Shown here in pieces: positions 7,505 through 16,500 of a stretch of DNA of 36,493 nucleotides. The DNA is from Gammaproteobacteria bacterium. GTDB taxonomy: Bacteria; Pseudomonadota; Gammaproteobacteria; Nevskiales; Nevskiaceae. The notes under the pieces are model-generated. The model searched no databases, was not told where the DNA came from, and saw nothing but the letters and a program-made list of their open reading frames with translations. Location: the NCBI GenBank assembly GCA_028871525.1, contig JAGWMX010000019.1, positions 1 to 36,493 of the forward strand, read 5' to 3'. A program made the position numbers and the translations under genes. Positions within the stretch are counted from its first letter, which is position 1. The number at the start of each line of letters is the position of its first letter.

Positions 7505-7519
7505 TTTACCGATTTTTAC
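7505..7519 (-). promoter_or_regulatory. CpxR-binding box, exact consensus
   Basis: On the minus strand these 15 bases read GTAAA-AATCG-GTAAA, an exact match to the CpxR consensus GTAAA-N5-GTAAA. The site sits between cpxR (start at 7427) and the divergent CpxP/Spy-like gene (start at 7587), about 80 bases from each. A degenerate third half-site (GTTAC on the plus strand, 7536-7540) follows 21 bases, about two helical turns, further on. Match and context together make a functional site likely. Confidence 0.8.
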
Positions 7520-7586
7520 CGCGCCGCAACGTCGTGTTACCGAACGGTTGTGTCCAATACCCTGTCCGATCCACCAGGAGTTACCG

Positions 7587-8054
7587 ATGAGAACCAAGAA
7601 ATTCGCCGGCTTTTTGCTCGCCGCGGCGCTCGGCAGCGGCGCCGCTGTCGCGCTGGCCCAGAATCCGCCGCTAGCGGAAGCGACACCGCAGGGCCACTGG
7701 CACGGCCGTGGCGAGCATCGCCCGCACTCGGCCTTCATGCGCGCGCTGCACACGCTGGATCTGACCGACTCGCAGCACCAGCAGATCCGCGATCTGGTCA
7801 AGGCGCAATGGCAAAGCCTCAAACCGCAGATGCAGGCACTGCGCGAGCAACGGCGCGCCTTCGACCAAGCCGTACCCGGCAGCGCCGAGTTCTCGCAGGC
7901 GCAGAGCGCGCTGGCACAGGCGCAGACGCAAGCGATCCGGACCCGGCTGCAGGCCGAGGTCAATCTGCGCAACCAGATCTACGCCCTGCTCAGCGATCCG
8001 CAGAAGGCCCAGCTCGCCACCGCGCTGGCGGCGGGGAACCACGGCCGACCGTAA
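7587..8054 (+). CDS. CpxP/Spy-family periplasmic protein (LTXXQ motif)
   Basis: This is a 155-residue secreted protein. It has a signal peptide (MRTKKFAGFLLAAALGSGAA, with cleavage likely after VALAQ or nearby) and a His-rich segment (HWHGRGEHRPH) that might bind metal. A helical body carries the family motif LDLTDSQHQQIRDLV and a weaker second copy, LLSDPQKAQL. CpxP and Spy are periplasmic chaperones; CpxP also damps CpxA signalling. Position opposite cpxRA and the CpxR box in the shared upstream region favour CpxP-like feedback. The ATG at 7587 was chosen because CAGGAG (7575-7580) precedes it and a clean signal peptide follows; the frame is open further upstream but without a signal sequence. 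Confidence 0.85.
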   Translation: MRTKKFAGFLLAAALGSGAAVALAQNPPLAEATPQGHWHGRGEHRPHSAFMRALHTLDLTDSQHQQIRDLVKAQWQSLKPQMQALREQRRAFDQAVPGSAEFSQAQSALAQAQTQAIRTRLQAEVNLRNQIYALLSDPQKAQLATALAAGNHGRP

Positions 8055-8101
8055 GCGCCAAGATGTGGTGGCGTTCCGACTGCCCTCCAGGGCTGCCGAC
8101 G

Positions 8102-8917
8102 ATGCCGGATTTTCCGCGGCACCGGCACATCTTCATCGCCGGATTGCACCGCAGCGGCACTTCGTTGCTGCACCAGATCATGCGCGCTCATCCGCTGGTC
8201 AGCGGCTTTAGCGATACCGGTGCCCCCGAAGACGAGGGCCAGCACCTGCAGACCGTCTACAAAACCGACGAAAAGCTTGGAGGGCCCGGCAGGTTTGCCC
8301 GCAAACGCCGCGCCTATATGAATGAAGGGCATCCGCTGGCCCGGTCGGAGACAGCGTCGCGGCTGATGGCCGAGTGGGGGCGCCACTGGGATCTTCGATG
8401 CCCGTATCTGATCGAAAAATCCCCGACGAACCTGATCCGCATGCGCTTCCTGCAGAAGCTGTTCCCCGGCGCCCGCTTCGTGGTCATTCTGAGGCACCCG
8501 CTGGCGGTGGCCTATGCCACGCGCAAATGGAGCAGGGCCAGCCTCAAGTCCCTGCTGCATCACACGCTGCATGCCTACGAACTGGCGATGATTGATCTGC
8601 CGCATCTACGCCACGCCTGCGTCCTGCGCTACGAAGAACTGGTCGCCCACCCACAACACGCCATCGACCGCATCTGCGCTGTCATCGGCCTGCCGCCGGT
8701 GACCGTGACCCAGCCGGTGACCGCGGGGATCAACGAGCGCTATTTCGAATGCTGGGAGCAGGATCGGGGCAGACTGCGTTACCGGTGGCGGCCGCCGTTG
8801 TCCCCGCGGTTCGAGGCGCGCGCCAATGCGCTCGGCTACAGCCTGCATCGGCCGACGCGACCGCCGGCACGGCTGGTGACGCAAACCCGGCAGTCCGCGT
8901 CGCCGCATCGCGCCTGA
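8102..8917 (+). CDS. Sulfotransferase family protein
   Basis: This protein of about 271 residues should transfer sulfate from PAPS to an unknown acceptor. The 5'-phosphosulfate-binding loop is FIAGLHRSGTSLLHQIMRAH at about residues 11-30. The 3'-phosphate-binding region is PGARFVVILRHPLAVAYATRKW, and a RYEELVAHPQHAIDRI segment follows as in Sulfotransfer_1/3 proteins. There is no signal peptide, so it is probably cytoplasmic. Another in-frame ATG at 8063 would add 13 residues; I prefer 8102 because the binding loop usually starts near the N-terminus. Neither start has a good ribosome site. The gene follows the CpxP-like gene by 47 bases with no sulfation genes nearby, so the acceptor cannot be guessed. 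Homologous proteins modify glycans, lipids or Nod-type signals. Confidence 0.82.
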   Translation: MPDFPRHRHIFIAGLHRSGTSLLHQIMRAHPLVSGFSDTGAPEDEGQHLQTVYKTDEKLGGPGRFARKRRAYMNEGHPLARSETASRLMAEWGRHWDLRCPYLIEKSPTNLIRMRFLQKLFPGARFVVILRHPLAVAYATRKWSRASLKSLLHHTLHAYELAMIDLPHLRHACVLRYEELVAHPQHAIDRICAVIGLPPVTVTQPVTAGINERYFECWEQDRGRLRYRWRPPLSPRFEARANALGYSLHRPTRPPARLVTQTRQSASPHRA

Positions 8918-9265
8918 CCGGCCCGATTGCCGGCCCTTGCCTCCCAGCCTGCCGCCGGCCCTTCGTGCGGCTCCTGCACCTGCCATCCGCAGTCCGACGC
9001 CGACGGCGTCGGCCCAGCCTTAGCCCCGGCCCGGCCTTGTTCGACTGCCTCCGGTTTGGACGAACCGGCCGGGAAACGGACCCCGGCCATCGCCGGCGTT
9101 CTCTGGATCACGCCTGCGGACCTTCCTCCGGCGGCGTGGCCTTAGCATTTGTTTGCACTTCGCAATAAATCTACACGCTTGTTTACTAAGAAAAGCCATA
9201 GAGTTTCCGGCGCAAGGACCGCAGCGATTGCGTGCGGTCGGGACGAACAACACAGAGGCTTGAGC
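8918..9265. other. Noncoding gap with two GC-rich stem-loops
   Basis: No credible gene is seen in these 348 bases. A strong stem CCGACGCC (8994-9001), loop GAC, GGCGTCGG (9005-9012) could halt transcription from the sulfotransferase side but has no T-run. A second stem GACCGCA (9217-9223) / TGCGGTC (9233-9239) lies in what would be the leader of the NHL lipoprotein gene. The stretch 9141-9200 is unusually AT-rich and is where a promoter for the lipoprotein would be expected, but no good -35/-10 pair stands out. Confidence 0.5.
8994..9012. repeat. GC-rich 8-bp stem-loop after the sulfotransferase gene
   Basis: CCGACGCC, loop GAC, GGCGTCGG is a perfect 8-bp stem. No U-tract follows on either strand, so it is at best a weak terminator or mRNA 3'-end stabiliser. 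Confidence 0.45.
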
Positions 9266-10549
9266 ATGCAAAATCGAACCCGGGTGCACCCGCCGGGCTT
9301 CCGGACGGCCATCGCTGCGATCGGTATTGCGGTGCTCACCGGTTGTGGCGGATCGGGCAGCTCGAGCAGCACGACGACCCTGACATTGGTGCCGGCATCC
9401 GTCGTGCTCGGGCAGACGGATTTCACCGGACAGCAGCCCAACGAAGGCGGCGGTGCCGACGCCGACACGCTCAACCAAGCGTTCGGCGATGTGGCAGTGA
9501 ATTCCAGCGGCGCGCTGTTCGTAACCGATACCGCCAACAACCGTGTTCTGGGCTTCAATCCCGTCCCTACCTCCAACAATGCCAACGCCTCATTCGTGCT
9601 GGGGCAGGCCGATTTCACTTCCACGACTCCCAACGCCGGTGGCGCCACGGCCAGCAATGCGGGCTTCGGCATTCCAACCCGCGTCTCGCTCAGCGGCAAT
9701 TTCTTTGTCGTGGCCGACACCGGCAACAACCGGGTGCTGATTTATAACTCGATTCCCGCCTCGAACGTGCCGCCGGATATCGTGATCGGACAATCCAGCT
9801 TCACGGTCAACAGCCAAGGCTGCAGCGCCACAGCACTGAGAAATCCGACAGCCGCGGTAATTGCCGGCGGCAAGCTGATCGCGGTCGATCAGGGCAACAA
9901 TCGCGTGCTGATCTGGAACTCGATCCCGACCGCCAACGGCACCGCGGCCGACGTGGTGCTCGGCCAGCCCGACTTCACGACCTGCACCGGGAATTCAGCG
10001 ACCGAAACGCAAAGCTCGCTGTTTCAACCCACAGATGTCTGGTCGGACGGCTTTCGCCTGCTGGTCAGCGACACCGGCGACAGCCGCGTGCTGTCCTGGA
10101 CGCAGATCCCGGACAGCAACGACGCCGCCGCGAATGTCGTCATCGGGCAGAGCAGCTTCACGTTCAGCAGCACCTCGCCGTCGGCGGCGACGACGAACGC
10201 GCCAGAAGGCATCACCTCCGACGGCGCCCGGATTTTCGTCGCCGATTTCAACAACAACCGGGTGCTGGTTTTCGACTCGTTCCCGGTGGCCAACGGAGCC
10301 AGCGCCGATCACGTGCTCGGTCAGGAGGATTTCACGCACATCACCGCCAACGACGATAACGGCGACACCGACAGTCCGCAGGACGGGGTGGCGGAAGCTT
10401 CTCCTACGGCGCGTACGCTCAAATCGCCGACCGGTGTGGCGTACGAAGCCACCGACGGCTCGCTGTGGGTCACGGACCGTGGGAATAACCGCGTGCTGAA
10501 ATACGACGCCGCGGAATTGAGCAAGGCGGTCGGCAGCAGCAGTAGCTGA
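9266..10549 (+). CDS. NHL-repeat beta-propeller lipoprotein
   Basis: This is a 427-residue predicted lipoprotein. The signal peptide ends in a lipobox LTGC with Cys27 as the lipidated residue, followed by a GSGSSSS linker. The rest consists of about six repeats, each with a V(L/I)GQ-x-x-F strand and an NNRVL-x-(Y/F/W)-(N/D) strand (for example VLGQADF and NNRVLIYN). This is the layout of a six-bladed NHL-type propeller. Such proteins bind peptides, glycans or partners; no enzymatic residues stand out. The start at 9266 has AGAGG about 10 bases upstream and gives a proper lipoprotein signal, so the longer in-frame start at 9149 is rejected. A second lipoprotein gene begins 74 bases downstream, and the two may be expressed together. 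Confidence 0.83.
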   Translation: MQNRTRVHPPGFRTAIAAIGIAVLTGCGGSGSSSSTTTLTLVPASVVLGQTDFTGQQPNEGGGADADTLNQAFGDVAVNSSGALFVTDTANNRVLGFNPVPTSNNANASFVLGQADFTSTTPNAGGATASNAGFGIPTRVSLSGNFFVVADTGNNRVLIYNSIPASNVPPDIVIGQSSFTVNSQGCSATALRNPTAAVIAGGKLIAVDQGNNRVLIWNSIPTANGTAADVVLGQPDFTTCTGNSATETQSSLFQPTDVWSDGFRLLVSDTGDSRVLSWTQIPDSNDAAANVVIGQSSFTFSSTSPSAATTNAPEGITSDGARIFVADFNNNRVLVFDSFPVANGASADHVLGQEDFTHITANDDNGDTDSPQDGVAEASPTARTLKSPTGVAYEATDGSLWVTDRGNNRVLKYDAAELSKAVGSSSS

Positions 10550-10577
10550 ATCCATTGCGTCGGTTTAACCCGGCGGA

Positions 10578-10596
10578 CCGTCGAACCATTCGACGG
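10578..10596. repeat. 8-bp stem-loop between the two lipoprotein genes
   Basis: CCGTCGAA, loop CCA, TTCGACGG is a perfect 8-bp stem in the 74-base gap. There is no T-run, so it is more likely a processing or attenuation structure than a full terminator. Confidence 0.45.
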
Positions 10597-10623
10597 CGAA
10601 TTCCGGTTAGTTTCGCGGACGAT

Positions 10624-11916
10624 ATGATTTATCTTTGCCTGCAGAATTTGCGGAAATTTTTCCCGCTCATCGGGCTTGGCCTGCTCGGCACGGTTCTGGC
10701 CGGATGTGGCGCCACCGGTAAAGGCGTCACGCCGGTCGCCATTATCATCACCGACGCCTCGTCCGGCGCGACGTTGTCCGAACAGCGGGCGTTTCAGTGC
10801 CTGACGTCGTCGTTGTCGGCGACCATGCAATTCTCGGATGGATCGCAGGGGGCGGCGACGGGAATCACCTGGAGCAGCTCGAATCCCGGGGTTGTGGAAG
10901 TCAGCAACGGAGACATCCCGGTGTCCGGCAGTGCCGGGAGCGTTTATGCGAGCGGCACCCTGGTGCCGGTCACCAGCGGCAGCGCCACTGTCACGGCCGA
11001 TTTCGAAGGTTTGCTCCAGACGAGCATCCTGGTGACGGTGGCGGCGCCCACTGATCTGACGATCCAGCGCGTCGATCAAGGCGTGAATTCGCCGGTTTCC
11101 GCGCTGACCGTCGGCGCCGGCACCACGCAGCAGTTGGCCGTCACCGGGGTGTTCGATGGCGTCGAGCGCAACGTCACTGCCAATGCGCTGTGGAGCCTGT
11201 CGGGTTCGCTGGCCACCGTCGACAGCAGCGGCCTGGTCACCGGTCACGGCGCCGGAGGCCCCAGCCAGTTGCAGGCCGGTTTTGCCGCCTGCCCCCTAAC
11301 CGCGACCGCGCAACTGACCGTAGCCACCGTGCAGAAGCTCGACGTCCAACCGCAGTTCGGCGCCGACCCGCTGATCATGATCAACGGCAACGGCGACACC
11401 GATGCGATCGGCAACATCGAACGCATCGACGTGTTTGCCGATTTCGGCAGCGGTCCGGTCCAGGACGTGAGCTTGCAGTCCACCTTGACCTCGTCAGCCC
11501 CGGCTGTAGCCAGCTTTTCGACCAATCTGCTCACCGCCAATCAGCCGGGAGGACCGGTGCAGATCTATGCGACGCTGCTGCAGGGTGCGCTGACTTCGTC
11601 GGTCATCGGCATCAACGTCGCCGGCGCGAATCTGCAGAGCGTATCGGTGTCGCCGGCGTCGGCGTCGATCGTTGCCGGCAGCGACCAGACGGCGAAGTTC
11701 AGCGCGCTGGGTGCCTTCGACAACGGGCAGACACAGGCTATTTCACGCGTGGGGTCCTGGACCTCGAGCGACGCCACCGTGGCGGCCATCAGCAGCGATG
11801 GGACTGCCTCGTCGGCGGGCACGACCGCCGGCCAGGTGACCATCGTCGCCACCGACAGCAATGCCCGCGTGGCGCCGACTGCCTCCGCACTCCTGAATGT
11901 CAATCCCGGCCCCTGA
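10624..11916 (+). CDS. Lipoprotein with bacterial Ig-like (Big_2-type) repeats
   Basis: This is a 430-residue predicted lipoprotein. A hydrophobic signal ends in the lipobox LAGC (Cys28). The remainder is Ser/Thr/Gly/Val-rich and shows repeated Ig-like units: ITWSSSNPGVVEVSNG, ALWSLSGSLATVDSSGLVTGHGAG and GSWTSSDATVAAISSDGTA, each being the W-x-S-x(n)-VA-x-V/I-x-x-x-G-x-V/A core of Big_2 domains, followed by a strand such as GQVTIVATDS. Big_2 repeats are spacers and adhesion modules on surface proteins. The function of this one is unknown. ATG at 10624 is preferred over an in-frame TTG at 10555 because it places the signal peptide at the N-terminus, although its ribosome site is weak. It probably works with the propeller lipoprotein upstream; that is inference from position only. 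Confidence 0.78.
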   Translation: MIYLCLQNLRKFFPLIGLGLLGTVLAGCGATGKGVTPVAIIITDASSGATLSEQRAFQCLTSSLSATMQFSDGSQGAATGITWSSSNPGVVEVSNGDIPVSGSAGSVYASGTLVPVTSGSATVTADFEGLLQTSILVTVAAPTDLTIQRVDQGVNSPVSALTVGAGTTQQLAVTGVFDGVERNVTANALWSLSGSLATVDSSGLVTGHGAGGPSQLQAGFAACPLTATAQLTVATVQKLDVQPQFGADPLIMINGNGDTDAIGNIERIDVFADFGSGPVQDVSLQSTLTSSAPAVASFSTNLLTANQPGGPVQIYATLLQGALTSSVIGINVAGANLQSVSVSPASASIVAGSDQTAKFSALGAFDNGQTQAISRVGSWTSSDATVAAISSDGTASSAGTTAGQVTIVATDSNARVAPTASALLNVNPGP

Positions 11917-11940
11917 GCGTGGCTGTTGTACGCTCCGGCC

Positions 11941-11990
11941 ATCCCGCGTGATCTCTCCCAATCCGAGAGCCGATATCCCATAGGCGGGAT
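11941..11990. terminator. Nested hairpin between convergent genes, possible terminator
   Basis: ATCCCGC (11941-11947) pairs with GCGGGAT (11984-11990), and inside it CTCTC (11953-11957) pairs with GAGAG (11965-11969). It lies between the stop of the Big_2 lipoprotein gene and the stop of lysA on the other strand. No T-run is present, so its role in ending transcription is uncertain. Confidence 0.3.
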
Positions 11991-12067
11991 TCCCGGCGGT
12001 TGCCCTGGAAAGGCGCATGGCGACGGATCCCGAAATGACCGGCGGCCGGCGCGCCGCAGCGTTTGAT

Positions 12068-13318
12068 TCAGCGCGGCAACACCGACTCGCCGCGCCATAA
12101 ATCAGCCAAACTCTCGCGCGCGCGCACCAAGTGAAAACGCTTGCCGTCGACCATCACTTCGGCGGCGCGCGGGCGGGCGTTGTACTGGCTGCTCATCGCA
12201 AAACCGTAAGCGCCGGCGGTGCGCAGCGCCAGCAGGTCGCCTGCGGCCAGCGCCAGCTCGCGGTCGCAGCCAAGGAAATCCGCGCTCTCGCACACCGGAC
12301 CGACGATCTGCCAGCACTCGCGCGGCACATCGTCGCGCGGTCGCAGCGGCAGAACCTGGTGCCAGGCCTGATACAGCGCAGGACGCAGCAGGTCGTTCAT
12401 CGCCGCATCGACCACAGCAAAACGCTTGCGCGCGGTCGGCTTCAGACGCAGCACGCGAGTCACCAGCACGCCGGCGTTGGCGGCGATCGCGCGGCCGGGT
12501 TCGCAGTGAATCGAAAGTCCCAGGCCGTCCACGCAGCGCCGCAGCGCCGCGGCCCACTGCGCCGGCGATGGCGGCGTTTCGTCGCGGTAACGCACGCCCA
12601 GCCCGCCGCCGACGTCCACGTGCTGCAACCGCACGCCGTCAGCGGCCAGCCGTCCCGCCAGTGCCAGCACGCGCTCCAGCGCGTCGACGAACGGCGCCAG
12701 CTCCACCAGCTGCGAACCGATGTGGCAGGCCACGCCCACCGGCGTCAGCCACGGCGAATCGGCGGTCTGCCGGTACAGCCGCTCGGCCTCGCCGATGTCC
12801 ACGCCGAACTTATTTTCGGCCAAGCCGGTGGAAATGTACGGATGGGTGCGGGCGTCGACATCCGGATTGACGCGCAGCGCCAGCGGTGCCGGCCGGCCGC
12901 TCTGGCCCGCCAGTTCGGCCAGCCGCTGCAGCTCGGCCGCGGACTCGACATTGAAACAGGCGATGCCGGCGGCCAGCGCCCTGGCGATCTCGGCGTCGCT
13001 CTTGCCGACACCGGAAAACACCACCGCGCGCGCGGCGCCGCCCGCCGCCAGCACGCGCTCCAGCTCGCCGACCGAGACGATGTCGAAACCGGCACCGAGC
13101 CGCGCCAACACGTCCAGCACCGCCAGATTGCCGTTGGCCTTGACCGCGTAGTAGACGCGGTGCGGCACGCCGGCCAAGGCGTCGTCGAAAGCGCGGTAGT
13201 GGCGCGCCAGAGTGGCGCGCGAATAGACGTAGACCGGCGTACCGCAGGCTTGCGCGATGGTTCGCAGCGGCACTTCTTCGGCGTGGAGTTCGCCGTCGCG
13301 ATACTCGAAATGATCCAT
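12068..13318 (-). CDS. lysA: Diaminopimelate decarboxylase
   Basis: This 416-residue cytoplasmic PLP enzyme converts meso-diaminopimelate to L-lysine plus CO2, the last step of lysine synthesis. The PLP lysine is Lys60 in YYAVKANGN. HIGSQ is at 199-203, the glycine loop VGGGLG is around 236-241, and EPGR is at 273-276. The active-site cysteine is Cys343 in VCESADFLG, and Tyr371 lies in GAYGFAMSSQYN. Length and fold order match the family. The start at 13318 shares one base with the stop of the small lipoprotein gene upstream (TGATG), so the genes are coupled. The reading frame runs open upstream to 13672, but that part lies over the lipoprotein gene and has no LysA character. Confidence 0.95.
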   Translation of the reverse strand: MDHFEYRDGELHAEEVPLRTIAQACGTPVYVYSRATLARHYRAFDDALAGVPHRVYYAVKANGNLAVLDVLARLGAGFDIVSVGELERVLAAGGAARAVVFSGVGKSDAEIARALAAGIACFNVESAAELQRLAELAGQSGRPAPLALRVNPDVDARTHPYISTGLAENKFGVDIGEAERLYRQTADSPWLTPVGVACHIGSQLVELAPFVDALERVLALAGRLAADGVRLQHVDVGGGLGVRYRDETPPSPAQWAAALRRCVDGLGLSIHCEPGRAIAANAGVLVTRVLRLKPTARKRFAVVDAAMNDLLRPALYQAWHQVLPLRPRDDVPRECWQIVGPVCESADFLGCDRELALAAGDLLALRTAGAYGFAMSSQYNARPRAAEVMVDGKRFHLVRARESLADLWRGESVLPR

Positions 13319-13479
13319 CAGCGGCTGGCTGGGACCGCCGGCGCACTGGCTGGGGTCGCGGCGCCCAGCGTCGACGCCGGCACCGCCGGATGGCTGGGCG
13401 GTTCGGGCAGATACAGCGAACCGGACTGACCGCAGCCGGCGAGAAACAACGCGGTGGCAAAAGCTAGGGACAGGCGCAT
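13318..13479 (-). CDS. lptM: LptM (YifL-like) small lipoprotein
   Basis: This is a 53-residue lipoprotein gene, easily missed because of its size. The protein begins MRLSLAFATALFLAGC, with lipobox LAGC and Cys16 as the lipidated residue. Directly after it comes GQSGSLYLPEPP, matching the conserved C-G-x-x-G-x-LY-x-P signature of YifL/LptM. The rest is a Pro/Ala-rich tail. LptM is an outer-membrane lipoprotein that helps LptD reach its active disulfide form during LPS-transport assembly. The location directly upstream of lysA, with a one-base stop/start overlap, is the classical gammaproteobacterial arrangement. The ATG codon at 13477-13479 is the only sensible start. Confidence 0.88.
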   Translation of the reverse strand: MRLSLAFATALFLAGCGQSGSLYLPEPPSHPAVPASTLGAATPASAPAVPASR

Positions 13480-13541
13480 GGATCGACCCGGTTCGGGCGG
13501 TGATCCGGGATTCTAGAGCCCAGCGGCCGCCGCCGTCGCCT

Positions 13542-16500
13542 TCACTTGCTGTCGACGGTGTAGACCAGATCACCGCCGCTGGCCAGACCGGACTCGGCTT
13601 CCAGCCTGAAACCGTGACCGAGATCGTAGAGCAGCCGGAACACGTTGCCGGGTTGCAGCAGGCCCACGCCATAGCTGACGAACAACCGCGGAGTCAGGTA
13701 TTTGCCCAGGGTCAGCGCTGTCGCACTGGTCTGCGGAGTGGTGGAAGTCCCGCTGATGCGCTCGATCATGCTCTGCGAAGTGGCCACTTGCGAACCGCCG
13801 CCGGAATCGGCGCCCACCGACACCGTATCCAGACCCAGGCGCTTGCCGATGCGGTTAGCCAGAAAATCGCCGCCGGCCAGGCCGAGGCCGAGCGCGGCAC
13901 TGGAAACCGCCTGCTTGTCGCCGCCGGAAGACTGGTTCAGCGGGTGGCCGAGCACCAGCCAGGCCAGCTGCTGGTCGCGCGGCATCGGCGGGTCCGAGGA
14001 CAGCGTAAATTCCGGTTGCGCCAGCGGGCCGCGCACCTGCAGACGCACGGTGACGTTGCTGGCCGGCTTGCGCGAGGCCAGCACGTCGATCGCCGGCCGG
14101 GTCGCAGGACCGCCGGAAAAAATCAGCCGACCGTGTTCGATCTTGAGATCCTGGCCGTAGGCCTGGTAGTGGCCGTCCAGCAGATTCAGCTCGCCCTGTG
14201 CCAGCGCCTGCGGCAGCTTGGTGTAGTCGATCAGTTTGACCGCACCGCCCAGGCGCGTGGTCAGCCCGAAACCTTTGAAGCGCACCTGCTCGCCGAGCTT
14301 GAGCGTGACCGCCGCCACGGTGGTCAGCGGTGTCGGCGGCGGCTTCGGTGGCCCGCCGATCAGCACCTGGTCCGCGGACGGTTCGATGCCTTTGTCGGTC
14401 AGGCCGCTCGGAGTGATGTCGGCCTTGGGCACCGCCAGCGTTCCGCTCAGCTTGAAGAAACCCGGAAAGTATTCCAGCGACAGATCCGGGCTGACCCAGA
14501 TCCGTGCCTGCGAGGTGTCCATCGCCTGGAAGTCCCGTCCGCTGACATGCAGCTCGCCGTGCAGCGGGTTCGCGCTCGGATCGACGCCGCCGTCGAGCTT
14601 CAGGCTGCCGCCGCCGGAACTCAGCGAGCCGGCCAGCCGCACCGGACCCGAGCCGTCGGCGATCAGCGCCAGCTGCACCTCGCTGAGGCGGATGTTGGGC
14701 ACGATCAGCTTGGCTCGCCCGCCGACCAGACCGACGCGGCCGGCCAGCCGCGGTCGGCCCAGGGTTCCGGTCAACGTCAGCCGCCCCTGGATGCGCCCGC
14801 TGAGGTCGGTCGCCTGTGGCAGTAACGGCTGCAGGAAGGCGATGCTGGGGAAGTCGACGCCGAACTCGCCGGACAGCGCGCGCTGCAACAGCTGGCCGCC
14901 CGGCGCCGCCTGCGCTTGGGCCTGCAAACTGCCTTGTGGCAATTGCAACGCAAGCTGGGCACGCAGCCGGCCGTCGGCGTCCTGCTCGGCGTCGAGCCGG
15001 CCGCTATCGAGGGTGAATTCCGCTGCGTCGGGCAGCTTCAACCCCGCCCCCGACAGCTGCAAATGAGCGGTGAGCTGCTGCAGATTGCCTGCGACCAACC
15101 GCAGGCGGCCGTCGCCGTCCGCCTGGCCGGCGACTCGCCAGCCGTCCGGCAGCAGCGGCGCCAGCGCCGCCAGCCGGGCCCGCCGCAGCGACCAGGTCAG
15201 CCACCAGCCCGGGCTCGGCACGTTGTGCTGCAGCTGTACGCAGACGCGGCCGTCGTCGCCGCTGACGCAGGCTGGCTCCAGGCTCTTGCGCCCACCGCCG
15301 ATCAGAATGCCGGCCGGGCGTTCCAAGTGCAGCGCACCGAGCCCCTGCGGTGTCAGGTGCGCCGTCAACAGCGAGCCGCCCCACTCGCGCCGGCGGCGAT
15401 CGTAGCCGCCGGCGGCGGTCAGGGTCAGGCTGCCGCGCGCGGTGCCGGCGTCGAGGTCAATCTGCTGATACGCCAGCGTGCCGGTGGCGCTCAGTCGCGC
15501 GCGCCGAATCGCCAGGCCGGCCTGCGCTTCACTCAGCTTCAGGTTCAGGCGCGAGGGCCGTTCGGGATCCAGATCGGCGTCGAGGTCGAATTGCGCCAAC
15601 GTGTAGCGCCCGAAGCGCAAGCCGTTGCCGCTGGCCGACAGCACCAGGTGCGGATCGGCCGGCTCGCCCTGCAGCCGACCCTGCGCTCGCAGCCGGCCGC
15701 CGAAGCCCGGATACAGCGAGGCGAGGTCCGGGCTTTGCAGCGAAAACTCCAGATCGAACGCCGGCGTGAGCCGGCCCGAGGCGCTGAGTTTGGTGGCTCC
15801 GCTGCTCAGCGATAGTTGCGTCAACTGCAGCGCCGGCCACCGCCAGACGCCGGCCACCGCAGCGCTCAGCGGGTAGCCGCGCAACCGCGAATGCCGCAGC
15901 GACAGCGACCAGACGACCGCGCCGTCGGCGCCGGTGTGCGCAGCCAGTGTGCCGTTCAGATCGCCCGGAAACTCAGCCGCCAGCAGCGCCGGGTCGGCGT
16001 GGGTAAAACGCAGCTGCAGCTCGCCGGCCAGCTTGGGCGCCCAAGCCAGAGCGCCCTGGCCGCGGATACGCCCGCCGCCGGCGGTCAGCTGCAGCGAGTC
16101 GAAAACCAGCCGCTGCAGACCGCCGCTGCCGGCCGCCTGCAGCGTGAACGTCTGCGGCCGATCGCGCAGCTTGCCTTCGGCGGTCAGCCGGTAGCGATAA
16201 TCCTGCGGGCGACCGTCGAGCGTCAATGTGCCGCGGCCGTCGTGCAGCGACGCCGGCCGGCCGTTATCCAGCGGCCAGCGCAAAGCCGAGAATCGCAGCG
16301 TCAGCGCGCTCTGCGTCGCACCGTAACCGATACGACCCTGGGCCGAAACCTGCGCCAAACCGGCGGTGAGCCGCAAGCGGTCGAGCCGCAGTTTGTCGCG
16401 ACCCAGCTGCGCCTGGCCGGCAGCCGTTATCGGACCGGCGCCGGCAAGCGTGGCGCCGGACGGACACAGCGTCAGTACCGCGCTGCGCCAGCGCGCACAA

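Noticed and set aside
12131-13429. 432-codon plus-strand open frame opposite lysA
   Set aside because: Antisense of a clear lysA gene, with low-complexity Arg/His/Gln composition and no motif.
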